From contig JAYFQF010000001.1 in the NCBI GenBank assembly GCA_034927285.1, forward strand, positions 62,001 to 126,000: a stretch of 64,000 nt of DNA, given 5' to 3'. Every line of letters starts with the position of its first letter. The first letter of the stretch is position 1. Of this stretch, positions 16,725 through 25,527 are shown piece after piece. Origin of the DNA: JAYFQF01 sp034927285 (GTDB lineage Bacteria; Bacillota; Peptococcia; DRI-13; UBA5745). The position numbers and the translations under genes were made by a program. The notes under the pieces are model-generated. The model saw nothing but the letters and a program-made list of their open reading frames with translations, searched no databases and was not told where the DNA came from.

Positions 16725-16751
16725 TTTTATTTCAGATTTTCTTTTTGACTG

Positions 16752-16782
16752 CGCTTCCGCCTTTTGGCGGAAGCGTTTTTTT
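16752..16782 (+). terminator. Rho-independent terminator after ridA
   Basis: CGCTTCCGCC (16752-16761), loop TTTT, GGCGGAAGCG (16766-16775), then seven T. A perfect 10-base stem with a T-run. The following stretch 16783-17170 shows no convincing gene; open frames in it lack ribosome sites. Confidence 0.93.
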
Positions 16783-17185
16783 GTGCGGCAAGGAAAACAG
16801 AGGCCGATAGCCCGTTCCCTTGGCTCCGGGCAGTCTAAGAAGGAAAACTGAAAAATGGAATATATTACCGGGCTGAAAAGGGAAGATCGATCCTGATTTG
16901 GGCCGGTTTTTTCTTGCCTGAATCCCTCCTTCCCCCTATGATTTTCATAGACAGGCTAATGGTCTTCATAAAATATTGCGCGGCAGTATTATTTTTGAAT
17001 CGCTGCTTAATTTATCCGGAAGCTGCGGGTTTTGGCTTATGGTTAAGGAATCCCGGGGAAGCCGGAGGAGGGTCAGGCGGTACGCTTTATGCAGGATTAA
17101 AAGGTAAAGGGGGTAAGCGGCAAAAGGGCGGCTTCCGGCGGCAGAAGGATCTGCTCTGCAGAGCAGGAAAGTGGGAGGAGAGATG

Positions 17186-18874
17186 ATGTTGACCAAGAAA
17201 TATAAGCTTTTGGTGGCAGGATTCAACGAGCAGGCGATACACCTCAAAGAGCTGGGAAACATTTTCCGGGATATGATCCAGATCATCGGTTATATTGACC
17301 CCCAGGCAGAAAACGCTGCCTTTCAGGAAAAAGAAGGGGAATTGGTCTATGGCAGTCTGCCGGTGGCCCTGGCGGCGGAAAAACCGGATGTCCTGGCAAA
17401 TACTACGGCGGAAAAACTGACCGGGAAAGGCCTGCCTTGTTTTGTCCTGGAAGGAAAGGGGCTGGATTTTTTTCTGGATTTCGCTATGGCGTATCGAACC
17501 TTCATGCTTCAGGTTGACGAACTGAAAGCCAACCGGGAAAAGCTGAACGCGGTATTTAACTCTGCCCGGGAGGCCATCGAAGTGACGGATAAGGAAGGCA
17601 GGATTACCTTTGTCAATAAAGCTTTTACCGAAGTGACAAAAATCACACCGGACCAGCGGCTGGGTAAAAATATTTTCGAAATATATTCCCAAGGGGCCCT
17701 GGCGGAAGTGCACCGCTCCGGGCAGCCGGTTTTCGGCAAGGTTATGGTCACCGATACGGGGGTGGATGTGATCTGCAACGCCTCGCCTATGATTGTGGAT
17801 GGGCAAATGATCGGGGCGGTAGTGGTGTTTCAGGACATTTCCGACGTGAAGAGGTTATCGAAAAAGCTGGATGAAAGCCGTTCCTTTATTGATTCCCTGC
17901 AAAAAGGGATCAATGCTCTGGCTGCGGCGAAATACAGCTTTGAGGACATCATTGGCGAGAGTCCGGAGATGATAAACCTTAAAAACCTGGCCAAAAAGGT
18001 TGCCAGAAGCAACACCTCCACGGTACTGATTACGGGAGAGAGCGGCACGGGAAAGGAATTATTCGCCCAGGCCATTCATAATCAGAGCCGCCGTCAGAAT
18101 AAGGCCTTTATCGGTGTGAACTGTGCGGCCATTCCGGAGAACCTGCTGGAAAGCGAACTGTTTGGTTATGAGAAGGGGGCTTTTACCGGAGCATCTTCGG
18201 CAAAAATGGGGAAATTTGAACTGGCCAATGAGGGGACGATTTTCCTGGATGAGATCGGCGATATGAGCCTGCCCTTACAGGCTAAGCTGCTCCGGGTGCT
18301 CCAGGAAAAGGAGGTTCTGCGTTTGGGCGGCGCCTCACCAAAGCGGATCGATGTGCAGATCATCGCCGCTACTAATTGCAATCTGCCGGAAAAGATCCGG
18401 ACCGGACTTTTTCGCAGCGATCTGTATTACAGGCTGAATGTTATTCCCATTAAAATCCCTCCGTTGCGAGAACGAAAATCGGATATTCGTCTTTTGGCCC
18501 AGTGGATTTTAAGGGAAAAGAATCAGAAGTTCAATAAAAACTGTACCTTCAGTGTCACTGCCATGGAAAAACTGAACCGTTACGATTGGCCCGGTAATGT
18601 CCGGGAGTTGAGCAATGTCATTGAACGGGCGGTGCTGCTTACGGAAGATCCGGTGATCGGGCCGGACCTGATCCTGATTTATTCCAGTGAACGGGCCGCC
18701 AGGCTTCTTAACCAAAACATTAATCTGATGGAGAATGAAAAGGATCTGGTGATTCAGGCCCTGCGGATTCACGGCCTTTCCGTGGCCGGCAAGAAGCGGG
18801 CGGCCGGGGAATTAAATATCTCGCTGAGCACTTTATACAATAAAATTAAAAAATACCAGATCAATCTGAGGTAG
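17186..18874 (+). CDS. Sigma-54-dependent transcriptional activator (PAS, AAA+, Fis HTH)
   Basis: 562 residues if ATG 17186 is used (GGAGG 7 bases upstream; ATG 17183 is equally possible). An N-terminal sensory part of about 105 residues resembles a Rossmann-like domain (KLLVAGFNEQAIHLKELG) and may bind a ligand. A PAS domain follows (about 115-225, FNSAREAIEVTDKEGRITFV). The AAA+ domain has Walker A GESGTGKE near 283, the sigma-54 contact loop GAFTGA near 331, Walker B TIFLDEIGDM and the arginine fingers. A Fis-type helix-turn-helix ends the protein (SLSTLYNKIKKYQI). A -24/-12 promoter lies about 280 bases downstream, in front of the transporter operon, which is its likely target. Confidence 0.93.
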   Translation: MLTKKYKLLVAGFNEQAIHLKELGNIFRDMIQIIGYIDPQAENAAFQEKEGELVYGSLPVALAAEKPDVLANTTAEKLTGKGLPCFVLEGKGLDFFLDFAMAYRTFMLQVDELKANREKLNAVFNSAREAIEVTDKEGRITFVNKAFTEVTKITPDQRLGKNIFEIYSQGALAEVHRSGQPVFGKVMVTDTGVDVICNASPMIVDGQMIGAVVVFQDISDVKRLSKKLDESRSFIDSLQKGINALAAAKYSFEDIIGESPEMINLKNLAKKVARSNTSTVLITGESGTGKELFAQAIHNQSRRQNKAFIGVNCAAIPENLLESELFGYEKGAFTGASSAKMGKFELANEGTIFLDEIGDMSLPLQAKLLRVLQEKEVLRLGGASPKRIDVQIIAATNCNLPEKIRTGLFRSDLYYRLNVIPIKIPPLRERKSDIRLLAQWILREKNQKFNKNCTFSVTAMEKLNRYDWPGNVRELSNVIERAVLLTEDPVIGPDLILIYSSERAARLLNQNINLMENEKDLVIQALRIHGLSVAGKKRAAGELNISLSTLYNKIKKYQINLR

Positions 18875-18890
18875 CCGCAGAGCAGGCAGG

Positions 18891-19109
18891 TTTCCAATTT
18901 TCTATTTCCAAAAAATAAAAATGAGGAATGTTTTTTTGGAAATTTCCCGCTGATGCGGCCTGAAAAAAATTTCTTCTGAATCGAGAAAAGTTTTTTCTCT
19001 TTTCGAAGAAGTTTTTTTCTTTTCCACACCTGGAAATCCTGATCAGAAAATTGGCCGGGGCCGGAAAATGCCGGGATTTCCAATTTCCAAGAAGTTAGAA
19101 ATTTTGGAA
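18891..19109. promoter_or_regulatory. Candidate upstream activator sites: repeated TTTCCA/TGGAAA half-sites
   Basis: The 400-base gap after the activator gene holds about eight TTTCCA or TGGAAA half-sites: 18891, 18905, 18936, the palindrome GGAAATTTCC at 18938-18947, TTTCCA-CACC-TGGAAA at 19021-19036, 19077, 19084 and TTGGAA at 19104. Their number and position 45-290 bases upstream of the sigma-54 promoter fit enhancer sites for the Fis-type domain of the activator. Confidence 0.5.
18962..19019 (+). terminator. AT-rich long hairpin, possible weak terminator of the activator gene
   Basis: GAAAAAAATTTCTTC (18962-18976) and GAAGAAGTTTTTTTC (19005-19019) pair with one G-U, enclosing GAGAAAAG and CTCTTTTC arms, and are followed by TTTTCC. 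AT-rich stems make weak terminators. It may equally be a flexible spacer for DNA looping. Confidence 0.4.
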
Positions 19110-19153
19110 TTTTTAGCGCGGCAGGGCGGTAAGGGCGCTGAAACAAGAGGGCC

Positions 19154-19169
19154 TTGGCACAGAGTATGC
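19154..19169 (+). promoter_or_regulatory. Sigma-54 (-24/-12) promoter
   Basis: TTGGCAC at 19154-19160 and TGC ending at 19169 give GG-N10-GC in the form TGGCAC-AGAGT-ATGC, one base off the consensus TGGCAC-N5-TTGC. Transcription would start near 19181, about 95 bases before the transporter ATG. The adjacent sigma-54 activator gene supports it. Confidence 0.85.
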
Positions 19170-19275
19170 GTTCAGACAGGGCAAGACCGGCGGAAAGGAG
19201 GGCAGAGGGGGCCGGAAAACGCAATTTGGCTAAACACAGTGGCAATCAGGTAGTAAAGAGAAGAGGAGAATTTGT

Positions 19276-20640
19276 ATGATCAGTGTTATTATTCCTATTT
19301 CCCTGCTGTTGATTATTGTCCTGGTAAAAAAAATCCCCTATATCGGAGGCAACATCCATGTAGCGCTTTTAGTGGCCGGCGCTTCGGCGCTTTTGCTCAG
19401 CGGCATCTACAGTCCCATGGACTGGCTGATGGCCTGGATCGACGGTCTGAATCGCCTGTCCTGGGTCATCCTGATCGCCATTTTCGGTATGATCTACGCG
19501 GAGACTCAGCTGACGATGGGCACCATGGATACGGTGCTGGATACCTGCCGGGCGGCCTTTGGCAAATCCCCGAAGGGCTTGTATGTTTCCGCCATGGTAG
19601 CCATGATCATCTTCGGCGCCCTGCTGGGCGAAGGCCTGTCTGTGGCCAGCGTCGTCGGCGTACTCTGTATATCGCCGCTGTTTGATCTTGGGCTGAAGCC
19701 CGAGGAGATCTCCGCCAGCCTGGTGCTGGGGGCTTTGCTGGGCTCCTTATGTCCTCCTATGTCCAACGGCATTGTGCTCAGCGCCTCACTGGCGGGCGCG
19801 GATTACGACACGGTGCTGAAGTGGTCTTTTCTGACCGTCCCTGCCTGCTGCGTCGTCATCACTACTTATTATGCCTTCCGTTTTGTCAAGATCAAAGAGC
19901 TTCCCGCCCACCTGATCCCCCAGAAAAAGGCCGGACAGATATTAAAAGAAGGCTGGAAGGTATTGGTCCCGATGGGGCTTCTCCTGCTGATCATGATTCT
20001 GCGCTTCGGCCCCTGGGATGCCGATCTTGACTTTGTCAGCATGCTTTGGTCGCCGCTGATCAAGGCCGTTAACGGAATTCCGTTTATAAGCGGCATGTCC
20101 AACCTGATTGTGCTGTCGCTGATCACCGTTACGATCGTCACCTTTTTCTATAAAAAAATCAGGGAAAGGGGTATCGGCGATATCGTTAAAGTCGGCTTCA
20201 AGAAATTTATCCCCTGCGGCGCCGTACAGGTCTGCTGCGCCTTGATGCTGGGCGGCTTTTATGCCGGCGGGCTGATTGATAAGATCGCCGCCTGGGCAGT
20301 TACCCTGAACACCGCGGTTTTGAAGCTGGGCGGCTCCCTGGCCATGGGGCTGATGGGCATGATCACCGGTTCCCAATCCACGGTTCAAAATACAATCCTG
20401 TCCTTTTTCGGTCCCGCGCTGATTGCCACCGGCATGACCCCGGAGAGGGTCGCCCTGGCAGGCTCCCATATCGCCATGGCCGCCCAGGCATTTCCCCCTA
20501 CCGACCTTTGCACCATCGTGGTGGTGGGCCTGGTGACCGGCGTAATCAATAAAGAATGCAATTATGTCAAATCCATGATGACATCTTTACCCGGCTTTTT
20601 GTTCCTGTATGGCTTCGGTGTGCTGCTGCTGTTCGTCTAG
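19276..20640 (+). CDS. Polytopic membrane transporter (NhaC/ion-transporter superfamily-like)
   Basis: 454 residues with about 11-12 hydrophobic helices throughout. Two repeat halves each contain a re-entrant-like loop: ALLGEGLSVASVVGVLC with LGSLCPPMSNGIVLSASLA in the first half, and GMITGSQSTVQNTILSFFGPA with AAQAFPPTDLC in the second. This layout is seen in Na+-coupled organic-acid or Na+/H+ exchange carriers. The specific family is uncertain. As first gene of the sigma-54 operon it likely imports the amino acid or acid processed by the genes downstream. ATG follows AGAGGAGAATTTGT. Confidence 0.75.
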   Translation: MISVIIPISLLLIIVLVKKIPYIGGNIHVALLVAGASALLLSGIYSPMDWLMAWIDGLNRLSWVILIAIFGMIYAETQLTMGTMDTVLDTCRAAFGKSPKGLYVSAMVAMIIFGALLGEGLSVASVVGVLCISPLFDLGLKPEEISASLVLGALLGSLCPPMSNGIVLSASLAGADYDTVLKWSFLTVPACCVVITTYYAFRFVKIKELPAHLIPQKKAGQILKEGWKVLVPMGLLLLIMILRFGPWDADLDFVSMLWSPLIKAVNGIPFISGMSNLIVLSLITVTIVTFFYKKIRERGIGDIVKVGFKKFIPCGAVQVCCALMLGGFYAGGLIDKIAAWAVTLNTAVLKLGGSLAMGLMGMITGSQSTVQNTILSFFGPALIATGMTPERVALAGSHIAMAAQAFPPTDLCTIVVVGLVTGVINKECNYVKSMMTSLPGFLFLYGFGVLLLFV

Positions 20641-20684
20641 AGCGCGGCTGCCTGATGATAACAGAAAAATTGGGAGGACAAAAA

Positions 20685-21410
20685 ATGGTAATCGTCAAAG
20701 GAAATACGGTCAATTACGGTCAGTCCATCGGCATACTGATGCTGGATACCCATTTCCCCCGGGTGCCGGGGGACATCGGAAACGCCACCACCTTTAAGTA
20801 TCCGGTGGTGTTTAAGACAGTTAAGGAGGCGAATGCGGACTCGGTGGTATTAAAGCAGGACCCGGCCCTGATCCGGCCCTTTATCGAAGGGGCCCGGGAA
20901 TTGCAGGCCGCAGGGTGCAAAGCGGTGGTGACCAGCTGCGGCTTCATGGCGATTTTTCAAAAAGAAATCGCCGCGGAGCTGGATATCCCGGTGATTTCCT
21001 CCAGCCTGCTCCAGGCTCAGCTGGTCAGCAATATGCTGGCCCCGGACAAAAAGATCGGGATCATTACCGCCAAGGCTTCCTCGCTGGGGGAAAAGCATTT
21101 CCGGGGAGTCAGTCTGGAAACGGACCGGAAAGTAGTTTACGGCATCGAGGATACGGAGTTTGGCCAGACCTTTTTTAAGGGCTACGATTACATCGATCTG
21201 GCGCTGGCGGAAAAAGAAATGGTGAAAGTGGCGCAAAGAATGGTAGCAGAGCATCCCGATATCGGAGCCGTCGTCCTGGAGTGCACCAATATGCCGCCTT
21301 TCAGCAAAGCGGTTCAGGAAACCACGGGACTGCCGGTTTTCGATGTGATCGGCCTGATTGACTACGTTCACGACGCCGTGGTAAAAACCGGGTATTGCGG
21401 CCACATGTAG
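20685..21410 (+). CDS. Aspartate/glutamate/hydantoin racemase family protein
   Basis: 241 residues from ATG 20685 (GGGAGG upstream); the frame is open earlier but only inside the transporter gene. The two catalytic cysteines of the family are visible in VVTSCGFMAIF near residue 86 and VVLECTNMPPF near residue 197. Such enzymes interconvert L- and D-amino acids or hydantoins without a cofactor. Its place before flavin-dependent dehydrogenase genes suggests that it supplies one enantiomer to them. Activity as a maleate-isomerase-like or AroM-like enzyme cannot be excluded. Confidence 0.82.
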   Translation: MVIVKGNTVNYGQSIGILMLDTHFPRVPGDIGNATTFKYPVVFKTVKEANADSVVLKQDPALIRPFIEGARELQAAGCKAVVTSCGFMAIFQKEIAAELDIPVISSSLLQAQLVSNMLAPDKKIGIITAKASSLGEKHFRGVSLETDRKVVYGIEDTEFGQTFFKGYDYIDLALAEKEMVKVAQRMVAEHPDIGAVVLECTNMPPFSKAVQETTGLPVFDVIGLIDYVHDAVVKTGYCGHM

Positions 21411-21454
21411 GCCGCAGTACCCGCCCACCTTTTAACAAGGGAGGAAGGAAATCC

Positions 21455-21793
21455 ATGTCTGAGCAAAAGCGGTTTCGGGTGGTCGATCACCCGATTCTCG
21501 AAGAAAGAATAACCGAAAAGAAAGTCACGATTTATCTGGATGGTAAGCCCATTGAAGCCATTGAAGGCGAACCGGTGGCGGCGGCCCTGATGAGCGCCGG
21601 CATCCGTTCCTTTCGAAAAACCGTAAAGACCGGCGAGCCCCGGGGTATCTTCTGCGCCATCGGTCGCTGCACCGACTGTATGATGATCGTGGACGGCCAG
21701 CCGAATACCCGGACCTGCGTAACCTGTGTACGGGACGGCATGCGGGTAGAAAGTCAGAACGGCTATGGCCGGACAGGGGAGGCGCAGAAATGA
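21455..21793 (+). CDS. (2Fe-2S)-binding subunit of a flavin dehydrogenase (HcnA/SoxA-like)
   Basis: 112 residues from ATG 21455 (GGGAGGAAGG upstream). A ubiquitin-like Fer2_4 fold with ligand pattern GIFCAIGRCTDCMMIVDG and TRTCVTCV near residues 70-95. It is the small iron-sulfur subunit seen in hydrogen cyanide synthase, opine oxidases and D-hydroxyproline dehydrogenases. It overlaps the next gene by four bases and should form a complex with the two flavoproteins. Confidence 0.88.
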   Translation: MSEQKRFRVVDHPILEERITEKKVTIYLDGKPIEAIEGEPVAAALMSAGIRSFRKTVKTGEPRGIFCAIGRCTDCMMIVDGQPNTRTCVTCVRDGMRVESQNGYGRTGEAQK

Positions 21794-22923
21794 AGCAAAT
21801 TGAGACGGACGTCGCCATAATCGGCGCCGGGTCCGCGGGCCTGCGGGCCGCGGTTCAGGCGGCGGTTGCCGGGGCCAGAGTGCTGGTGATCGACGAAAAT
21901 AAAAAGCCGGGGGGTCAGCTGTTTAAGCAAATCCACAAATTTTTTGGCTCCCGGGAGCATAAAGCCGGCGTCAGGGGTTATCTGATCGGCCAAGAGCTGC
22001 TGGAGGAGGTAGAAAAAAGCGGGGCCCGGGTAATGCTTGACAGCGTGGCCTATGGGATTTTTGAACACCGACAGATCGGCGTGATCTCCGGTGAGCACCA
22101 TTACCGGATCTGCGCCAAGAAGATTATTATCGCGGCAGGAGCCAAAGAAAACTACATGGCCTTCCCCGGCAGCACGCTGCCGGGGGTCATGGGGGCCGGC
22201 GCGGCCCAGACCATGATCAACGTTAATCGGGTACTGCCGGGAACCCGGATTCTGATGATCGGCTCCGGGAACGTGGGGCTGATCGTATCCTATCAGCTGC
22301 TGCAGGCCGGCGCGGAGGTGGCGGCTATCGTGGAGGCAGCGCCGAAAATCGGCGGTTACGGCGTTCACGCCGGCAAGGTAAGACGGGCCGGCGTACCGAT
22401 CCTGACGGGCCATACCGTCAAGGAAGTTCTGGGCGACGGCAAAGTGGAAAAGGCGGTCATCGCCCGCCTGGATGAAAGATGGCAGGTTATCCCCGGCTCG
22501 GAGCAGGAGCTGGAGGTAGACACCGTCTGTCTGGCCGTAGGCCTGAATCCCCTGGCCGAGCTTGCCTGGATGGCCGGCTGCCAGTTTGAGTTCATCCCCG
22601 TGTTGGGCGGCCATGTGCCTTTGCATGACGAAAATATGGAAACGACGGTTCCCGGCATCTATGTAGCCGGCGACGTAACCGGTGTGGAAGAAGCTTCCTC
22701 CGCCATGGAAGAGGGGAATCTGGCCGGCTTATCCGCGGCCGTTTCCCTGGGGCTGCTTCCGGAAGCCAGGGCTTTGGCGGAGCGGGCGGCGATTTTGGCC
22801 CGGCTGAATACCCTGCGCTCAGGGATGTTCGGGGAAAAGCGCCGGCAGGCCAAAGACGCGCAGCTGGCGGCCATGGACAACTATCGGAAATCAATGGCGA
22901 CGGAGGGCGAAAAGCATGACTAA
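21790..22923 (+). CDS. NAD(P)/FAD-dependent oxidoreductase subunit (HcnB-like)
   Basis: 377 residues with a Pyr_redox_2 architecture: FAD motif VAIIGAGSAGLRAAVQAAVAG, IDENKKPGGQ, a second nucleotide motif ILMIGSGNVGLIVSYQLLQAG near residue 155, and the C-terminal FAD contact GIYVAGDVTGVEEASSAMEEG near residue 290. It matches the alpha/B subunit of heteromeric amino-acid dehydrogenases. Its neighbours supply the 2Fe-2S, 4Fe-4S, BFD and DAO-type subunits. It overlaps the next gene by eight bases. Confidence 0.9.
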   Translation: MKQIETDVAIIGAGSAGLRAAVQAAVAGARVLVIDENKKPGGQLFKQIHKFFGSREHKAGVRGYLIGQELLEEVEKSGARVMLDSVAYGIFEHRQIGVISGEHHYRICAKKIIIAAGAKENYMAFPGSTLPGVMGAGAAQTMINVNRVLPGTRILMIGSGNVGLIVSYQLLQAGAEVAAIVEAAPKIGGYGVHAGKVRRAGVPILTGHTVKEVLGDGKVEKAVIARLDERWQVIPGSEQELEVDTVCLAVGLNPLAELAWMAGCQFEFIPVLGGHVPLHDENMETTVPGIYVAGDVTGVEEASSAMEEGNLAGLSAAVSLGLLPEARALAERAAILARLNTLRSGMFGEKRRQAKDAQLAAMDNYRKSMATEGEKHD

Positions 22924-23422
22924 AGGTGTTGTCTATACAGGTGTGCCTTCAGAAGAAGAACTGAAGCAGGCCGGGGGCGTGCCCGATCAGGAAAGGCTGG
23001 CCAAGGGCCCGGTGGCGGTAATTGAATGCGTACAGGAAATCCCCTGCAATCCCTGCGAGGCGGCTTGTCCCTTCGGCGCAATCAAGGTAGGCGATCAGAT
23101 CACCAATCTGCCGGTATTGGATGCACAGAAATGCACGGGCTGCGGTACCTGTGTGGCCGCCTGCCCGGGGCTGGCTATTTTTACGGTAGACATGACCTAC
23201 AGCCGGCAGGAAGCGGCCGTGGAGTTCCCTTACGAGTACCGGCCCCTGCCGGAGGTGGGAGCCATCGTGGAGGCGGTAAACCGCTCCGGACAGGTGATCG
23301 GCAAGGGCCGGATCCTGCGGGTGCGGCAGCCCAAGCAGTTTATGCGCACCTGTGTAGTGCAAATGGCGGTGGCCAGGGAATTGGCGGGCGAAGCCCGGGG
23401 GATGAAGCGGCTGCCCAGATGA
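22916..23422 (+). CDS. 4Fe-4S ferredoxin-type subunit
   Basis: 168 residues with two cluster motifs: CVQEIPCNPCEAACPFGAI near residue 38 and CTGCGTCVAACPGLAIF near residue 73. The C-terminal 60 residues have no cysteine motif and look like a small beta domain (VNRSGQVIGKGRILRV). It probably passes electrons from the flavoproteins to a ferredoxin pool. It belongs to the five-gene dehydrogenase block 21455-24907. Confidence 0.88.
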   Translation: MTKGVVYTGVPSEEELKQAGGVPDQERLAKGPVAVIECVQEIPCNPCEAACPFGAIKVGDQITNLPVLDAQKCTGCGTCVAACPGLAIFTVDMTYSRQEAAVEFPYEYRPLPEVGAIVEAVNRSGQVIGKGRILRVRQPKQFMRTCVVQMAVARELAGEARGMKRLPR

Positions 23423-23466
23423 CTGCCGGACTTTGCGGCCATGGACAGATCAAGGAGGCGTTGAGA

Positions 23467-23739
23467 TTGAAGGAAACCTATATTTGCCGCTGCCAGGAAG
23501 TGACAGTGGCGATGGTGGAGCAGGCCATTGCCGAGGGCGCCGACACGGTGGACGGCGTAAAGAAAAGAACCAGAGCCGGTATGGGCCTTTGCCAGGGCAA
23601 GACCTGCTCCAGATTAGTGGAAAAGAAGATTGCCGAGCTGACGGGAAAGGCGCCGCAGGAAATTCTGCCGGCTGCCCACAGGGCGCCGGTGCGGCCCATC
23701 AGCCTGGGCGTTGTGGAAGGTGACGCGGATGAAAAATAA
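23467..23739 (+). CDS. BFD-like [2Fe-2S]-binding protein
   Basis: 90 residues from the TTG at 23467, which has AGGAGG 8 bases upstream; the frame is open further upstream only through the preceding gene. It has the BFD pattern YICRCQEVT near the start and MGLCQGKTC near residue 40, giving Cys-X-Cys and Cys-X4-Cys ligands. The domain is often fused to or encoded beside the HcnB/HcnC subunits. It overlaps the next gene by 11 bases. Confidence 0.88.
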   Translation: MKETYICRCQEVTVAMVEQAIAEGADTVDGVKKRTRAGMGLCQGKTCSRLVEKKIAELTGKAPQEILPAAHRAPVRPISLGVVEGDADEK

Positions 23740-24907
23740 GTGGGATGTTATCGTCATTGGGGGCGGCATTATCGGAACGGCCAGCGCCTACAATCTGGCC
23801 AGGCGCGGCCGCCGGGTGCTGCTTATAGAAAAGAACGATTTATGTACGGGGACCTCAGGCGCCTGTGACGCCTATATCACACCGCACACCAAAAAGCCCG
23901 GCTTCCATCTGGCCCTTTGCCTGAAAAGCCAGGAGATCTGGGACGGCCTGGAGGAAGAGCTGGCAGCGGATCTGGAATACCAGAAAAACCGGGGCGGCTT
24001 TCAGCCCTGCGAAAACGAGATCGCCTATGAGCTGGTCAGCAATAACGCCGAGGAATTAAAAGCAGGCGGCCTGGAAGTCAAGATGATGCGGATTGACGAA
24101 GTGCGGCGTTATGAGCCGGCCCTTTCCCCGTCCCTGGTCGGCGCTTTGCACTGCCCCTCCGCGGGGCAGGTCAACCCTTTTAAAACCGTCTACGCCTACG
24201 TCAGACAGGCCAGGGCCCTGGGGGCGGAAATCCTGCTGCACACCACGGTAGAAGGCCTGCTTTTTCAAGAGGAAGCGGTAGTGGGCGTAAAAACCCACCG
24301 GGGCGATTATTACGCCGATATGGTGGTTAACTGTACCGGCTGCTGGGGGGCGCAAATCGCCGCTATGGCGGGACTGGACTTCCCCATCCAGCCCAGAAGA
24401 GGGCAGCTGGTGGTGACGGAGCCCATGGCTCCTTTAATCCACACCACCATGCAGAGCGGGATGTACATGGTGATCAAGCATCATCCTGAGCTGATCACTG
24501 ATGAGCGGATCAAGAGACTGGGCTGCGGCTATTGCATCGAGCAGACCAGGGACGGCACGATTCTGATCGGCTTTACCCGGGAATTTGTCGGATTCGACAA
24601 AAGCACAACCCTGGAAGGAATCGAGGTTATTATCAAGGACGGCTGCAAGTATGTGCCGGCCCTGCGAAAGGCCCACGCTATCCGTACCTTCTCCGGTTTT
24701 CGTCCTTTTGTTCCCGACGGCCTGCCGCTGATCGGCCCGGTACGGGGTGTGCCCGGCTTCTTTATGGCCGCCGGTCATGAAGGCGATGGGATCGCGCTTT
24801 CAGCGGTGACCGGCCGCCTGGTGGCGGAGATGGTCGTGGATGGCCGGCCCTCCTTCCCCATCGACGCCTTCAGCCCCAATCGCTTTTTACAGGACCAAGT
24901 CCAATAG
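23729..24907 (+). CDS. FAD-dependent DAO-family oxidoreductase (D-amino acid dehydrogenase type, HcnC-like)
   Basis: 392 residues from ATG 23729 (GGAAGGTG upstream); an in-frame ATG at 23711 is possible. FAD motif VIVIGGGIIGTASAYNLARRG, LIEKNDLCTGTSG, and the C-terminal GFRPFVPDGLPLIGPV with AAGHEGDGIALSAVTG match glycine/D-amino-acid oxidases and sarcosine oxidase beta. It is the expected catalytic subunit that oxidises an amino acid to an imino acid, with electrons leaving through the Fe-S partners. The substrate is not evident from sequence. Confidence 0.9.
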   Translation: MKNKWDVIVIGGGIIGTASAYNLARRGRRVLLIEKNDLCTGTSGACDAYITPHTKKPGFHLALCLKSQEIWDGLEEELAADLEYQKNRGGFQPCENEIAYELVSNNAEELKAGGLEVKMMRIDEVRRYEPALSPSLVGALHCPSAGQVNPFKTVYAYVRQARALGAEILLHTTVEGLLFQEEAVVGVKTHRGDYYADMVVNCTGCWGAQIAAMAGLDFPIQPRRGQLVVTEPMAPLIHTTMQSGMYMVIKHHPELITDERIKRLGCGYCIEQTRDGTILIGFTREFVGFDKSTTLEGIEVIIKDGCKYVPALRKAHAIRTFSGFRPFVPDGLPLIGPVRGVPGFFMAAGHEGDGIALSAVTGRLVAEMVVDGRPSFPIDAFSPNRFLQDQVQ

Positions 24908-24951
24908 GCGCGGCCAAACTTGTTGGCCGATGAAGAAACAGGGAGGTTTGC

Positions 24952-25527
24952 ATGAAAGAAATCATCGAACTGCGTTGGCACGGCCGGGGCGGTCAGGGGA
25001 TGAAGACGGCGGCGCTGCTTTTGGCGGACGTGGCTTTTGTTACCGGCAGCTTTGTCCAGGGCTTTCCGGAATACGGCCCGGAACGGATGGGGGCGCCGGT
25101 GACCGCCTATAACCGGATCAGCCGGCAGCCGATTTTGCTGCATTCCAATATTGACGAGCCGGATTATGTGGCGGTGGCGGATGAGACTTTGTTGAAAACG
25201 GTTCCGGTGACCAGGGGCCTCAGCCCCGAAGGGGGCATTATGGTCAATACGGCCAGGTCTCCGGAACAGGCCCGGGAGCTTTTGGGCGGCTACCGGGGCA
25301 GAATCTGTACGATTGACGCCCGGAAAATCTCCGAAGAAATATTGGGCAGCTATTTCCCCAATATGCCGATGCTGGCCGCTATGGTAAAGCTGTCCGGCTG
25401 TATGCCGGAAGAGGTTTTTCTCGCCAATATGAAGGCGTCGCTGAACCATAAGTTTGCCGGTAAGCCCCAGGTGGCCGCCGGCAATCTGGAAGTGCTGAAA
25501 CGATCCTTTGGGGAGGTGCGGGAATAA
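24952..25527 (+). CDS. 2-oxoacid:ferredoxin oxidoreductase, gamma subunit
   Basis: 191 residues with LRWHGRGGQGMKTAALLLAD at the N-terminus and FPEYGPERMGAPVTAYNRIS, the signature of the gamma (PorC/VorC-type) subunit. With the next three genes it forms a four-subunit pyruvate- or branched-chain-type enzyme that converts a 2-oxoacid, CoA and oxidised ferredoxin to acyl-CoA, CO2 and reduced ferredoxin. The stop overlaps the next ATG by one base. Confidence 0.93.
   Translation: MKEIIELRWHGRGGQGMKTAALLLADVAFVTGSFVQGFPEYGPERMGAPVTAYNRISRQPILLHSNIDEPDYVAVADETLLKTVPVTRGLSPEGGIMVNTARSPEQARELLGGYRGRICTIDARKISEEILGSYFPNMPMLAAMVKLSGCMPEEVFLANMKASLNHKFAGKPQVAAGNLEVLKRSFGEVRE

Noticed and set aside
16914..17186. 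Frame upstream of the sigma-54 activator
   Set aside because: No ribosome site, no motif, and it overlaps the activator's own ribosome-binding region.
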